NCBI RefSeq assembly: GCF_026072635.1
Contig: NZ_AP023081.1
Span: 2,192,501-2,256,500 of the forward strand
DNA length: 64,000 nucleotides
Source: Pseudomonas solani
Lineage (GTDB): Bacteria; Pseudomonadota; Gammaproteobacteria; Pseudomonadales; Pseudomonadaceae
Reading direction: 5' to 3'
Below the pieces are notes generated by a model. It was given only the letters and a program-made list of their open reading frames with translations, was not told the DNA's origin and searched no databases. Both the position numbers and the translations under genes were made by a program. This document shows, piece after piece, positions 26,047 to 37,004 of this stretch (within the stretch, counting starts at the first letter, position 1; each line of letters begins with the position of its first letter).

Positions 26047-26967
26047 ATGAACATCCAGACCCTGCCCGACATGGCCATCCAGAACGCCCCCTGCCACGGC
26101 GCCCTCGACTGGGTGGGCATGGGGGATATCGCCCTGCCCCTTATCCTCTGCGGCCAACCGGTACAGGCGCGGGTGGATATAGGCGTCAGCCTCGACGATG
26201 CCAATACGCGGGGCATCCATATGTCACGGCTGTACCTGGCGCTGGGTGAGGAGCTGGGCAACAGGCCGGCGACCCTGCCCGCGCTGCGCCAGCTGCTGCA
26301 GCGCTGCCTGGACAGCCACGAAGGCCTTTCCCGCAGCGCTTCCCTGGTGCTGCGTGGCGAGCTGTTGCTGGAGCGCACGGCGCTGGTAAGCGCGCTGTCC
26401 GGCTACAAGGCTTATCCTTTCGAGATCGCTGTACGCTTGGATCCATGGGGGTTTCACGTGGAACTGCAGGCCGAGGTGGGCTATTCATCCACCTGCCCCT
26501 GCTCCGCGGCACTGTCACGCCAGGCGACACAGAATGCCTTCGCCCAGCACTTCGCCAAGCGCCTGGCGTCCTTCGAGGAGGTGCATGAGTGGCTGGGCAG
26601 CCAGGCGGGCATGCCGGCGACGCCCCACAGCCAGCGCAGCCAGGCGCACCTGCGTGTCCGTCTTACTGGCGATGAGCTGCCCCTGGTGGAGCTGCTGGAC
26701 AGCGCCGAAGCAGCCCTGGGTACCGCCCTGCAGACGGCGGTCAAACGTGCCGACGAGCAGGCCTTCGCAATAGCCAATGGCCACAATCTGCTGTTCTGCG
26801 AAGACGCCGCCCGGCGCCTGGACCAGGCCCTGAAGGCCCTGCCCTGGGTGGAGGCGCACAGGCTACGCGTGGTCCACGCGGAGAGCCTGCATGCCCACGA
26901 TGCGGTGGCCTGCGCCAGCTGGGGATGGGCGCTTGGCGGTCAGGCGCTCATGAGTGGCGCTCCGTGA
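26047..26967 (+). CDS. folE2: Zinc-independent GTP cyclohydrolase I, FolE2
   Basis: A 306-aa COG1469/GCYH-IB enzyme that makes 7,8-dihydroneopterin triphosphate, the first step of folate synthesis, using metals other than zinc. Signatures are PDMAIQ, GVSLDDANTRGIHMSRLY, SSTCPCSAALSR (active-site Cys region) and VVHAESLHAHDA. The ATG at 26047 begins MNIQTLPDM. It is divergent from dksA2 over a Zur box. A degenerate parS-like sequence at 26450-26465 lies inside the gene and is probably fortuitous. Confidence 0.93.
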   Translation: MNIQTLPDMAIQNAPCHGALDWVGMGDIALPLILCGQPVQARVDIGVSLDDANTRGIHMSRLYLALGEELGNRPATLPALRQLLQRCLDSHEGLSRSASLVLRGELLLERTALVSALSGYKAYPFEIAVRLDPWGFHVELQAEVGYSSTCPCSAALSRQATQNAFAQHFAKRLASFEEVHEWLGSQAGMPATPHSQRSQAHLRVRLTGDELPLVELLDSAEAALGTALQTAVKRADEQAFAIANGHNLLFCEDAARRLDQALKALPWVEAHRLRVVHAESLHAHDAVACASWGWALGGQALMSGAP

Positions 26968-26998
26968 AGAGCCAGCACGGATAGCGCACGGCGGAAAC

Positions 26999-27024
26999 GA
27001 AAAGGCCCCCTTGCGGAGGCCCTT
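26999..27024 (-). terminator. Terminator downstream of glmS
   Basis: On the minus strand AAGGGCCTCC-GCAA-GGGGGCCTTT forms a stem with two wobble pairs, followed by TTTCGTTT. It lies between the convergent glmS and folE2 genes. Confidence 0.7.
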
Positions 27025-27040
27025 CTTCATCGACCGGGAA

Positions 27041-28873
27041 TCACTCCACGGTGACGGACTTGGCCAGGTTGCGCGGCTGGTCGACGTCGGTGCCCTTGAG
27101 CACGGCGACGTAGTAGGACAGCAACTGCAACGGCAGGGTGTAGAGGATCGGTGCCAGGGCGTCGAGGATGTGCGGCATGGCCACCACGTGGGTGCCCTCG
27201 CCGTTGTCGATGCCGGCTTCGCGGTCGGCGAAGACCACCAGTTGGCCGCCACGGGCGCGCACTTCCTGCAGGTTGGATTTGAGCTTTTCCACCAGCTCGT
27301 TGTTGGGCGCGACGGTGACCACCGGCATGTCCGCATCCACCAGGGCCAGGGGGCCGTGCTTGAGCTCGCCGGCCGGGTAGGCCTCGGCGTGGATGTAAGA
27401 GATCTCCTTGAGCTTGAGCGCCCCTTCCATGGCCACCGGGTACTGGGCGCCACGGCCGAGGAACAGGGTGTGGTGCTTCTCGGCGAACAGCTCGGCGACC
27501 TTTTCCACGGTCTTGTCCATGGCCAGGGCTTCGCCCAGGTGGGTCGGCAGGCGGCGCAGGGCTTCCACCAGGCGCGCTTCCTCGGCCTTGTCCAGGGTGC
27601 CGCGCACCTGGCCGAGGCTGAGGGTGAGCAGCAGCAGGGCTACCAGTTGGGTGGTGAAGGCCTTGGTGGAGGCGACGCCGATCTCGGGGCCGGCGAGGGT
27701 CAGCAAGGTGAGGTCGGACTCACGCACCAGGGAGCTGGTACCGACGTTGCAGATGGCCAGGCTAGCCAGGTAGCCACCGGCGCGGGCGTTGCGCAGGGCG
27801 GCCAGGGTGTCGGCGGTCTCGCCGGACTGGGAGATGGTGACGAACAGGGTGTCGGGCTGGACCACCACCTTGCGGTAGCGGAACTCGCTGGCCACTTCCA
27901 CCTGGCAGGGGATGCCGGCCAGCTCTTCGAGCCAATAACGAGCGACCATGCCGGCGTGGTAGCTGGTGCCGCAGGCCACGATCTGCACGTTGCGCACCTT
28001 GGCGAATAGCTCGGCGGCCTGCGGGCCAAAGGCCTGGACCAACACGTGGTCGGAGCCCAGGCGGCCTTCCAGGGTGCGCTGCACGACCTTGGGCTGCTCG
28101 TGGATTTCCTTGAGCATGAAGTGGCGGTACTCGCCCTTGTCGGCGGCTTCGGCGCCTTCGTGGTACTGCACGGACTCACGTTGCACCGGGTTGCCCTGCT
28201 GGTCCCAGACCTGCACGCTGTCGCGGCGGATTTCGGCGATGTCGCCCTCCTCCAGGTACATGAAGCGGTCGGTGACCTGGCGCAGGGCCAGTTGGTCGGA
28301 GGCGAGGAAGTTCTCGCCCAGGCCGAGGCCGATCACAAGGGGGCTGCCGCTGCGGGCGGCGAGCAGGCGGTCGGGCTGGGCGCGGTTGATCACCGCCAAG
28401 CCGTAGGCGCCGTGGAGTTGCGGGACCACGGCCTTGAGGGCGACGGCAAGATCACCGGCCTCGCCCAGGGTGTGGTGCAGCAGGTGGACGATGACTTCGG
28501 TGTCGGTGTCGGAGGTGAACACGTAGCCCTGGCCCTTGAGCTGGGCGCGCAGCGCTTCGTGGTTCTCGATGATGCCGTTGTGCACCAGGGCCAGGTCGCC
28601 GGAGAAGTGCGGGTGGGCGTTGTGCTCGGTGGGCGCACCGTGGGTGGCCCAGCGGGTGTGCGCGATGCCCAGGCGGCCGGCCAGGGGCTGCTCGGCCAGG
28701 GCCTGTTCCAGCTCGCTGACCTTGCCGACGCGGCGGCGGCGCTGGAGCACGCCTTCGTTGTCCAGCACGGCGACGCCGGCGCTGTCGTAACCGCGGTATT
28801 CGAGACGCTTGAGGCCTTCCACGAGGATGGCGGTGATATTCCGTTCAGCCACTGCGCCGACGATGCCACACAT
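27041..28873 (-). CDS. glmS: Glutamine-fructose-6-phosphate aminotransferase
   Basis: A 610-aa enzyme making glucosamine-6-phosphate from fructose-6-phosphate and glutamine, the entry to UDP-GlcNAc synthesis. The N-terminal glutaminase domain starts MCGIVGA, with Cys2 as nucleophile after Met removal. EYRGYDSAGV and the THGAPTEHNAHPH segment follow. Two SIS sugar-isomerase domains cover ~290-600 (SQSGETADT). The length equals the family norm. It lies 11 bp after glmR, with a GAGGAGAAAA ribosome site. No ribozyme could fit in that gap, so control differs from Gram-positive glmS. Confidence 0.98.
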   Translation of the reverse strand: MCGIVGAVAERNITAILVEGLKRLEYRGYDSAGVAVLDNEGVLQRRRRVGKVSELEQALAEQPLAGRLGIAHTRWATHGAPTEHNAHPHFSGDLALVHNGIIENHEALRAQLKGQGYVFTSDTDTEVIVHLLHHTLGEAGDLAVALKAVVPQLHGAYGLAVINRAQPDRLLAARSGSPLVIGLGLGENFLASDQLALRQVTDRFMYLEEGDIAEIRRDSVQVWDQQGNPVQRESVQYHEGAEAADKGEYRHFMLKEIHEQPKVVQRTLEGRLGSDHVLVQAFGPQAAELFAKVRNVQIVACGTSYHAGMVARYWLEELAGIPCQVEVASEFRYRKVVVQPDTLFVTISQSGETADTLAALRNARAGGYLASLAICNVGTSSLVRESDLTLLTLAGPEIGVASTKAFTTQLVALLLLTLSLGQVRGTLDKAEEARLVEALRRLPTHLGEALAMDKTVEKVAELFAEKHHTLFLGRGAQYPVAMEGALKLKEISYIHAEAYPAGELKHGPLALVDADMPVVTVAPNNELVEKLKSNLQEVRARGGQLVVFADREAGIDNGEGTHVVAMPHILDALAPILYTLPLQLLSYYVAVLKGTDVDQPRNLAKSVTVE

Positions 28874-28884
28874 AAGTTTTCTCC

Positions 28885-29655
28885 TCAGTTATCCACAGGC
28901 GCGCAGACCAGGGTGATGCCCCGCGCCTCTATCTGTTGGCGAGCGTCCTGGGGCAGGCGCTCGTCGGTGATCAGGGTATGGACGCTGCTCCAGGGCAGCT
29001 CCAGGTTGGGGATGCGCCGCCCGACCTTGTCGGCCTCGACCATGACGATCACCTCGCGGGCGACCTCAGCCATGACCCGCGACAGGCCCAGCAGTTCGTT
29101 GAAGGTGGTGGTGCCACGGGCCAGGTCGATGCCGTCGGCACCGATGAACAGCTGGTCGAAGTCGTAGGAGCGCAGGACCTGCTCGGCCACCTGGCCCTGG
29201 AAGGACTCGGAGTGCGGGTCCCAGGTGCCGCCGGTCATCAGCAGCACGGGTTCCTGTTCCAGGTCGCGCAGGGCGGTGGCGACGTTCAGCGAGTTGGTCA
29301 TCACCACCAGGCCGGGGCGGTGGCCCAGCTCGGGGATCAGCGCGGCGGTGGTGCTGCCGCTGTCGACGATGATCCGCGCATGTTCGCGGATGCGATCAGC
29401 GGCGGCCCGGGCGATGGCCTGCTTGTAGCGGGAGACCGGCTGGCTGGCCTCGACCATGAACTCCTGGGGCACCGGCACGGCGCCGCCGTAGCGGCGCAGC
29501 AGCAGGCCGTTGGCCTCGAGGGCGGCGAGGTCCTTGCGGATGGTGACTTCCGAAGTGGCGAAACCCTTGGCGAGCGCGTCGACACTGACTTCGCCCTGCT
29601 CGGCCAGCAGGGCGAGGATGGCGTGGCGACGTTGCGGCGTATTGCGCTTCGACAT
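28885..29655 (-). CDS. glmR: DeoR-family regulator GlmR
   Basis: A 256-aa DeoR-type regulator with an N-terminal HTH (residues ~20-55, VSVDALAKGFATSEVTIRKDLAALE) and a C-terminal DeoR sugar-phosphate sensor domain (VDSGSTTAALIPEL, FIGADGID). The ATG at 29655 (MSKRNTPQRRHAIL) is preferred to one 13 codons upstream. It is co-oriented with and 11 bp from glmS, so regulation of amino-sugar supply is likely; the P. aeruginosa homologue is PA5550. The stop codon lies just before a DnaA 9-mer at 28889-28897, which is inside its 3' end. Confidence 0.92.
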   Translation of the reverse strand: MSKRNTPQRRHAILALLAEQGEVSVDALAKGFATSEVTIRKDLAALEANGLLLRRYGGAVPVPQEFMVEASQPVSRYKQAIARAAADRIREHARIIVDSGSTTAALIPELGHRPGLVVMTNSLNVATALRDLEQEPVLLMTGGTWDPHSESFQGQVAEQVLRSYDFDQLFIGADGIDLARGTTTFNELLGLSRVMAEVAREVIVMVEADKVGRRIPNLELPWSSVHTLITDERLPQDARQQIEARGITLVCAPVDN

Positions 29656-29731
29656 GCTTAAGTTTCGATTCGAAAGAAAAAGTGTGCGAATCAAAACTCA
29701 ACGAAGCTTTTGCGTCAAGACCGAAAACGAC

Positions 29732-29755
29732 AAAAGGCGGCACAGGCCGCCTTTT
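29732..29755. terminator. Terminator between glmU and glmR
   Basis: AAAAGGCGGC-ACAG-GCCGCCTTTT is a perfect 10-bp stem. On the minus strand it follows the glmU stop and is followed by GTCGTTTT, so it ends the glmU transcript; glmR must have its own promoter in 29656-29731. Confidence 0.85.
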
Positions 29756-29771
29756 GCAGTTATCCACAGGC

Positions 29772-31136
29772 CTATTTCTTCAGCTTCACCGGGCGTTTCC
29801 AGCCTTCGATGTTGCGCTGCTTGGCACGGCCGACCGCCAGGGCGTGGGCCGGTACGTCCTGGGTGATGGTAGAGCCGGCACCGGTGGTGGCGCCGTCGCC
29901 CAGGGTCACCGGGGCGACCAGGGCGCTGTTGGAGCCGATGAAGACGTCTTCGCCCATGACGGTGCGGAATTTGTTGGCGCCGTCGTAGTTGCAGGTGATG
30001 GTGCCGGCACCGATGTTGGTGCGCGCACCGATCTCGGCATCCCCCAGGTAGCTGAGGTGGCCGGCCTTGGCGCCCTCGCCGAGGACGGCGTTCTTGATCT
30101 CGACGAAGTTACCCACATGGGCCTTGGCGCCCAGTACAGCGCCCGGACGCAAGCGGGCGAACGGGCCGCAATCGGCGCCCTCACCCACTTCGGCGCCATC
30201 CAGGTGGCTGTTGGCCTTGACGATGGCGCCACGGCGCAGGGTGCTGTCCTTGATCACGCAGTTGGGGCCGATCTGCACGTTGTCTTCGATGACCACACGA
30301 CCTTCGAGGATCACGTTGACGTCGACGAGCACGTCGCGGCCGACGGAGGCCTCGCCGCGCAGGTCGAAGCGCGCCGGGTCCAGCAGGGTGACGCCCTGGG
30401 CCATGAGACGGCGGGCGGCGCGCTTCTGGTAGTGGCGCTCGAGCTCGGAAAGCTGGATGCGGTCGTTGGCGCCCTGCACTTCCATGGCGTCCTGGGGCTG
30501 CTCGGTGGCGACCACCAGGCCATCGGCCACGGCCATGGCGATGACGTCGGTGAGGTAGTACTCGCCCTGGGCGTTGTTGTTGGAGAGGCGGCCCAGCCAG
30601 TCGGCCAGGCACTTGCCCGGCACGGCGAGGATGCCGGTGTTGCCTTCACGGATGAGACGCTGCTCGGGGCTGGCGTCCTTGTGCTCGACGATGGCCTTCA
30701 CCACGCCTTGCTGGTCACGCACGATGCGGCCGTAGCCGGTGGGGTCGTCCAGCTCGACGGTGAGCAGCGCCAGTTGCTCGGGGCCGACCTTCTGCAGCAG
30801 GCGCTCCAGGGTCTCCACTTCGATCAGCGGCACGTCGCCGTAGAGGATCAGCACGCGTTCGGCGCTGAGCTGCGGCAGGGCCTGGGCGACGGCGTGGCCG
30901 GTCCCCAGCTGCTCGGCCTGGATCACGAAACCGAGGTCATCCGCTGCCAGTCGTTCCTTCACCGTGTCGGCGCCATGGCCAATCACCACGTGGATGCCCT
31001 GGGGCTGCAGCTTGCGCGCGCTGTCGATGACGTGGCCGAGCATGGCCTTGCCAGCGATGGGGTGGAGGACCTTGGGCAGGGCCGAACGCATGCGGGTGCC
31101 CTGGCCAGCGGCGAGGATGACGATATCGAGTGACAT
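29772..31136 (-). CDS. glmU: Bifunctional GlcNAc-1-P uridyltransferase / GlcN-1-P acetyltransferase
   Basis: A 454-aa enzyme catalysing the last two steps to UDP-GlcNAc, precursor of peptidoglycan and lipid A. The N-terminal pyrophosphorylase domain (1-228) has VILAAGQGTRM and ILYGDVPLI. The C-terminal left-handed beta-helix (from ~250) has hexapeptide repeats and GVTLLDPARFDLRG at its start. Its length matches the family. It lies 99 bp after atpC, behind a terminator, so it may be read from its own promoter or by read-through. Confidence 0.98.
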   Translation of the reverse strand: MSLDIVILAAGQGTRMRSALPKVLHPIAGKAMLGHVIDSARKLQPQGIHVVIGHGADTVKERLAADDLGFVIQAEQLGTGHAVAQALPQLSAERVLILYGDVPLIEVETLERLLQKVGPEQLALLTVELDDPTGYGRIVRDQQGVVKAIVEHKDASPEQRLIREGNTGILAVPGKCLADWLGRLSNNNAQGEYYLTDVIAMAVADGLVVATEQPQDAMEVQGANDRIQLSELERHYQKRAARRLMAQGVTLLDPARFDLRGEASVGRDVLVDVNVILEGRVVIEDNVQIGPNCVIKDSTLRRGAIVKANSHLDGAEVGEGADCGPFARLRPGAVLGAKAHVGNFVEIKNAVLGEGAKAGHLSYLGDAEIGARTNIGAGTITCNYDGANKFRTVMGEDVFIGSNSALVAPVTLGDGATTGAGSTITQDVPAHALAVGRAKQRNIEGWKRPVKLKK

Positions 31137-31183
31137 GGAGGGGAGCTTCCGAGCCTGTGGATAACCGGCACTGCCGGAAAAGA

Positions 31184-31209
31184 AAAAGGGTAGCCAAGGC
31201 TACCCTTTT
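31184..31209 (-). terminator. Terminator of the atp operon
   Basis: AAAAGGGTAGCC-TT-GGCTACCCTTTT on the minus strand is a perfect 12-bp stem followed by TCTTTTCC, 27 bp after the atpC stop. Confidence 0.9.
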
Positions 31210-31235
31210 ACTCGCTTGCGATGAAGAGCGCGGGG

Positions 31236-31661
31236 TTAGCCGCCGAACTTCTTGCGGATCTGCTGGACGGTGCGCAGCTGGGCAGCAGCCTCGGCCAGGC
31301 GAGCAGCGGCGGAGGAGTAATCGAACTCCGCGCCCTTCTCGTTCAGAGCCTTTTCAGCAGCCCGCAGGGACTCCTGAGCAGCAGCTTCGTCCAGGTCGCC
31401 GGCGCGCAGAACGGTGTCGGCCAGGACCTTCACCATGTTCGGCTGCACCTCGAGGAAACCACCGGAGATGTAGTACACCTCCTCCTCGCCACCCTGCTTC
31501 ACCAAGCGGATCGGGCCCGGCTTGAGGTCGGTGATCAGCGGGGCGTGACCCGGCGCGATACCCAGATCGCCGAGGTTGCCGTGCGCAATCACCATCTCCA
31601 CCAGACCGGAGAAGATCTCCGCTTCGGCGCTGACGATATCGCAATGGACAGTAATAGCCAT
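31236..31661 (-). CDS. atpC: ATP synthase F1 epsilon subunit
   Basis: A 141-aa central-stalk subunit that couples and inhibits F1. The N-terminal beta-sandwich begins MAITVHCDIVSAEAEIFSG, and GDLGIAPGHAPLITDLKPG is a conserved stretch. The C-terminal two-helix hairpin is Ala/Glu-rich. Last gene of the operon, 43 bp after atpD and followed by a terminator. Confidence 0.97.
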   Translation of the reverse strand: MAITVHCDIVSAEAEIFSGLVEMVIAHGNLGDLGIAPGHAPLITDLKPGPIRLVKQGGEEEVYYISGGFLEVQPNMVKVLADTVLRAGDLDEAAAQESLRAAEKALNEKGAEFDYSSAAARLAEAAAQLRTVQQIRKKFGG

Positions 31662-31704
31662 ACGCTTGCCTCACGTAAGCGCCCGTCGCCGGGCGCCCAG
31701 GGGG

Positions 31705-33081
31705 TTACAGTTTCTTCGCTTTCTCGATGGCTTCTTCGATGCCGCCGACCATGTAGAACGCCTGCTCGGGCAGGTGATCGTAGTCGCCGTTGAGGATGCC
31801 TTTGAAGCCAGCGATGGTGTCCTTCAGGGAGACGTACTTGCCGGGCGAACCGGTGAATACTTCAGCCACGAAGAACGGCTGGGACAGGAAGCGCTGGATC
31901 TTACGAGCGCGGGATACGAGCTGCTTGTCCGCTTCGGACAGTTCGTCCATACCCAGGATCGCGATGATGTCCTTCAGTTCCTTGTAACGCTGCAGAACGT
32001 ACTGGACGCCGCGCGCGGTGTCGTAGTGGTCCTGACCGATCACCAGCGGGTCGAGCTGGCGAGAGGTGGAGTCCAGCGGGTCCACGGCCGGGTAGATACC
32101 CAGGGACGCGATGTCACGGGACAGAACGACGGTGGCGTCCAGGTGGGCGAAGGTGGTCGCCGGGGACGGGTCGGTCAGGTCGTCCGCAGGAACGTATACG
32201 GCCTGGATCGAGGTGATCGAACCGGTCTTGGTAGAGGTGATGCGCTCTTGCAGAACGCCCATTTCCTCAGCCAGGGTCGGCTGGTAACCCACCGCGGACG
32301 GCATACGACCCAGCAGCGCGGACACTTCGGTACCGGCCAGGGTGTAGCGGTAGATGTTGTCCACGAACAGCAGAACGTCACGGCCTTCGTCACGGAACTT
32401 CTCGGCCATGGTCAGGCCGGTCAGTGCAACGCGCAGACGGTTGCCCGGCGGCTCGTTCATCTGGCCGTATACCAGGGCCACTTTGTCCAGAACGTTGGAG
32501 TCCTTCATCTCGTGGTAGAAGTCGTTGCCCTCACGGGTACGCTCACCCACACCGGCGAACACGGAATAACCGCTGTGCTCGATGGCGATGTTACGGATCA
32601 GTTCCATCATGTTTACGGTCTTGCCGACACCGGCGCCACCGAACAGACCGACCTTGCCGCCCTTGGCGAACGGGCAAACCAGGTCAATTACCTTGATACC
32701 GGTTTCCAGCAGCTCGTTGGAGCCAGCCTGCTCGGCATAGGACGGAGCAGCGCGGTGGATTTCCCACTGCTCTTCTTCGCCAATGGGGCCGGCTTCGTCG
32801 ATCGGGTTGCCCAGCACGTCCATGATCCGGCCGAGGGTCGCTTTGCCCACCGGTACGGAAATGGCCTTGCCAGTGCTGGCGACGTCCAGGCCACGTTTCA
32901 GGCCTTCGGTCGAACCCATCGCAATGGTACGTACCACGCCGTCGCCCAGCTGCTGCTGAACTTCGAGGGTGGTTTCAGCGCCTTGAACTTTCAGCGCCTC
33001 GTAGACGTTCGGCACCTGGTCACGCGGGAATTCCACGTCGATGACGGCGCCGATGATTTGAACGATACGTCCGCTACTCAT
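31705..33081 (-). CDS. atpD: ATP synthase F1 beta subunit
   Basis: The 458-aa catalytic subunit. P-loop GGAGVGKT lies near residue 150, followed by the catalytic-Glu segment GERTREGND, and ALLGRMPSAVGYQPTL is conserved. The ATG at 33081 gives the usual MSSGRIVQII start; an in-frame ATG directly upstream at 33084 is possible and is slightly nearer the AGAGGA ribosome site. It lies 30 bp after atpG. Confidence 0.98.
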   Translation of the reverse strand: MSSGRIVQIIGAVIDVEFPRDQVPNVYEALKVQGAETTLEVQQQLGDGVVRTIAMGSTEGLKRGLDVASTGKAISVPVGKATLGRIMDVLGNPIDEAGPIGEEEQWEIHRAAPSYAEQAGSNELLETGIKVIDLVCPFAKGGKVGLFGGAGVGKTVNMMELIRNIAIEHSGYSVFAGVGERTREGNDFYHEMKDSNVLDKVALVYGQMNEPPGNRLRVALTGLTMAEKFRDEGRDVLLFVDNIYRYTLAGTEVSALLGRMPSAVGYQPTLAEEMGVLQERITSTKTGSITSIQAVYVPADDLTDPSPATTFAHLDATVVLSRDIASLGIYPAVDPLDSTSRQLDPLVIGQDHYDTARGVQYVLQRYKELKDIIAILGMDELSEADKQLVSRARKIQRFLSQPFFVAEVFTGSPGKYVSLKDTIAGFKGILNGDYDHLPEQAFYMVGGIEEAIEKAKKL

Positions 33082-33111
33082 CATTTGGTCCTCTGAATAT
33101 TTGAACCGTTC

Positions 33112-33972
33112 TTAAACCGCGGCAGCGCCGCCGACGATTTCCGAGATCTCTTGGGTGATCGCAGCCTGACGGGCCTTGTTGTAGACCAGCTGAAGTTCGC
33201 TGATCAGGTCACCGGCGTTGTCAGTGGCGTTCTTCATCGCGATCATCCGCGCCGCTTGTTCGGCTGCGTTGTTCTCGACGACCGCCTGGTACACCTGCGA
33301 CTCCACGTAGCGCACCATCAGGCCGTCCAGCAGCTCTTTGGCGTCGGGTTCGTAGAGATAGTCCCAGTGGTGCTTGAGATCCTGGTCGGCATCTGCCACC
33401 AGCGGAACCAACTGCTCCACGGTGGGCTTCTGGGTCATGGTGTTGATGAACTTGTTGGAGACTACCGAGAGACGGTCGATACGACCTTCCAGGTAGGCAT
33501 CCAGCATCACCTTGACGCTGCCGATCAGGTCGTTGATCGAAGGCTCTTCGCCGAGTTGGCTGATGGCTGCGACGACGTTGCCGCCGAAGTTGCGGAAGAA
33601 TGCCGCACCCTTGCTGCCGATCACGCAGAGATCGATCTCCACGCCCTTCTCGCGGTTCGCCGACATGTCCTTGACCAGGGCCTTGAACAGGTTGGTGTTC
33701 AAGCCACCGCACAGACCACGGTCACTGCTCACCACGACATAACCGACACGCTTGATTTCGCGCTCGATCATGAACGGGTGGCGGTATTCCGGGTTGGCGT
33801 TGGCCAGATGACCAATCACCTGACGGATACGCTCCGCATAGGGACGGCTGGCAGCCATGCGCATTTGAGCCCTGCGCATCTTGCTGACGGCCACCTTTTC
33901 CATGGCGCTGGTGATCTTTTGCGTGCTTTTGATGCTCGCAATCTTGCTGCGAATCTCTTTTGCGCCTGCCAT
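33112..33972 (-). CDS. atpG: ATP synthase F1 gamma subunit
   Basis: The 286-aa rotor shaft of F1. The N-terminal helix is MAGAKEIRSKIASIKSTQKI, the central Rossmann-like part has SSDRGLCGGLN, and the C-terminal helix ends KARQAAITQEISEIVGGAAAV. The length is normal and it lies 50 bp after atpA. Confidence 0.98.
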   Translation of the reverse strand: MAGAKEIRSKIASIKSTQKITSAMEKVAVSKMRRAQMRMAASRPYAERIRQVIGHLANANPEYRHPFMIEREIKRVGYVVVSSDRGLCGGLNTNLFKALVKDMSANREKGVEIDLCVIGSKGAAFFRNFGGNVVAAISQLGEEPSINDLIGSVKVMLDAYLEGRIDRLSVVSNKFINTMTQKPTVEQLVPLVADADQDLKHHWDYLYEPDAKELLDGLMVRYVESQVYQAVVENNAAEQAARMIAMKNATDNAGDLISELQLVYNKARQAAITQEISEIVGGAAAV

Positions 33973-34022
33973 TTGACACCTATCGGGTTAGCAAGCGGGC
34001 GTCTTGCGACGCCCGCTGCGGC

Positions 34023-35567
<1,545 letters not shown>

Positions 35568-35588
35568 TGCTCTGCTGCCCCTTCAAAC

Positions 35589-36125
35589 TCAGGATTTCAA
35601 CGCTTCGGCCAGTTTCGCGAGCTTGCCGCGAACCGAGCCATCGATAACCAGGTCGCCGGCACGGATGACGACGCCGCCTATCAGGCTGGCATCCTCCGCG
35701 GCGTGCAGGCGCACTTCCCGGCTGAGCCGTGCGCTGAGAACCTTGGCGAGTTTGTCTTGCTGTTCTGTGTTCAATGCAAAGGCACTGGTGACTTCCACGT
35801 CGATCGACTTCTCCTGCTCGGCCTTGTACAGCTCGAACAGTTCGGCGATTTCCGGCAGCAGCACGAGGCGGCTGTTCTCGGAGAGCACGTGGATGAAATT
35901 GCTTACCGATGCATCGAACTTCTCACCAACCACCTCGACAAAGGTGTTGGCTTTTTCTTCGCTCGTCAGACGCGGGGCTTTGAGCACCTGCTGCATGGTG
36001 GTGTCCTGGGACACCGCAGCGGCCAGGCCTAGCATGGCCGACCAGGCGGCCAGCTGCTGATGGGCCTGGGCGTACTCGAAAGCAGCCTTGGCGTAAGGTC
36101 GGGCCAGCGTGGTCAGTTCTGCCAT
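35589..36125 (-). CDS. atpH: ATP synthase F1 delta subunit
   Basis: A 178-aa peripheral-stalk cap (OSCP-like) that joins F1 to the b dimer. The N-terminal six-helix domain begins TTLARPYAKAAFEYA, and the C-terminal GGVVIRAGDLVIDGSVRGKL is the family signature. 12 bp after atpF. Confidence 0.97.
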   Translation of the reverse strand: MAELTTLARPYAKAAFEYAQAHQQLAAWSAMLGLAAAVSQDTTMQQVLKAPRLTSEEKANTFVEVVGEKFDASVSNFIHVLSENSRLVLLPEIAELFELYKAEQEKSIDVEVTSAFALNTEQQDKLAKVLSARLSREVRLHAAEDASLIGGVVIRAGDLVIDGSVRGKLAKLAEALKS

Positions 36126-36137
36126 GATCGCCCTCGC

Positions 36138-36608
36138 TTAGATTTCGGCGGCCAGTTTGTTAACCAGCTCCGCGTGCGCGTTTTGATCGATAGTGGCACC
36201 CAGGATCTTCTCGGCACCGCCGACGGCCAGGCTACCCAGTTGGGCGCGCAGCGCGTCTTTGACGCTGTTCAGTTCCTGTTCGATCTCGGCCTGAGCCTGC
36301 GCCTTGAGGCGCTCGCCTTCTACACGGGCCTGATCGCGAGCTTCGTCGACGATCTGGGTACCGCGTTTCTTGGCTTGCTCGATGATTTCAGCTGCCTGAG
36401 TCTTGGCTTCGCGCAGTTGCTGGGCCACTTTTTCGTGGGCCAGCTCCAGGTCACGAGCCGCGCGGTTGGCAGCGTCCAGGCCGTCGGCAATCTTCTTCTG
36501 ACGGTCGCGCAGTGCCGTGATGACCGGAGGCCACACGAACTTCATGCAGAACAGTACAAAAATGAAGAACGCGACGGACTGGCCGATCAGGGTTGCATTA
36601 ATGTTCAC
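36138..36608 (-). CDS. atpF: ATP synthase F0 b subunit
   Basis: A 156-aa stator subunit: one N-terminal TM helix (ATLIGQSVAFFIFVLFCMKFVWPP), then a long charged helix (residues ~30-150) forming the right-handed coiled-coil dimer. Normal length for gamma-proteobacteria. Located between atpE and atpH. Confidence 0.97.
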   Translation of the reverse strand: MNINATLIGQSVAFFIFVLFCMKFVWPPVITALRDRQKKIADGLDAANRAARDLELAHEKVAQQLREAKTQAAEIIEQAKKRGTQIVDEARDQARVEGERLKAQAQAEIEQELNSVKDALRAQLGSLAVGGAEKILGATIDQNAHAELVNKLAAEI

Positions 36609-36656
36609 GCCAACACCTCGCTCGTTCGTTGTCAGTCCAATCCTCTAGAAAGAGGA

Positions 36657-36914
36657 TTATTGGGCTACCTGAGCAATGAACGGGTTAGCGAAGGTGAAGA
36701 ACAGAGCGATACCAACGCCGATCATGGTCACGGCGTCCAGCAGGCCGGCGACGATGAACATTTTGACCTGCAGCATCGGGACCATTTCCGGCTGGCGAGC
36801 AGCGCCTTCCAGGAACTTGCCACCCAGCAGACCGAAGCCGATAGCGGTACCCAGGGCACCCAGGCCAATCAGCAGAGCTACGGCGATCGCAGTGAGACCT
36901 ACTACAGTTTCCAT
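36657..36914 (-). CDS. atpE: ATP synthase F0 c subunit
   Basis: An 85-aa proteolipid of the c-ring with two TM helices. The Gly-rich first helix is GLGALGTAIGFGLLGG, the polar loop is ARQPE, and the proton-carrying Asp60 is in GLLDAVTMIG. A 190-bp spacer containing hairpins separates it from atpB upstream, unusually long for this operon, which may permit the higher expression needed for the c-ring. Confidence 0.98.
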   Translation of the reverse strand: METVVGLTAIAVALLIGLGALGTAIGFGLLGGKFLEGAARQPEMVPMLQVKMFIVAGLLDAVTMIGVGIALFFTFANPFIAQVAQ

Positions 36915-37004
36915 TTTTCCTCCCGACTTTATGTCGTGTTGGTTAAGGTTTAAGTGAAGCGGTAAAACGAAATCGTCTTCTTTCCAGCTGCCCTTTCGGG
37001 CGTT

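Noticed and set aside
26450..26465. parS-like GGTTTCACGTGGAACT inside folE2
   Set aside because: Three mismatches to the 16-bp palindrome, including both ends and one inner position; ParB affinity is expected to be low.
28874..28884. glmS ribozyme
   Set aside because: Only 11 bp separate glmR and glmS, far too little for the ribozyme, which is a feature of Gram-positive bacteria.
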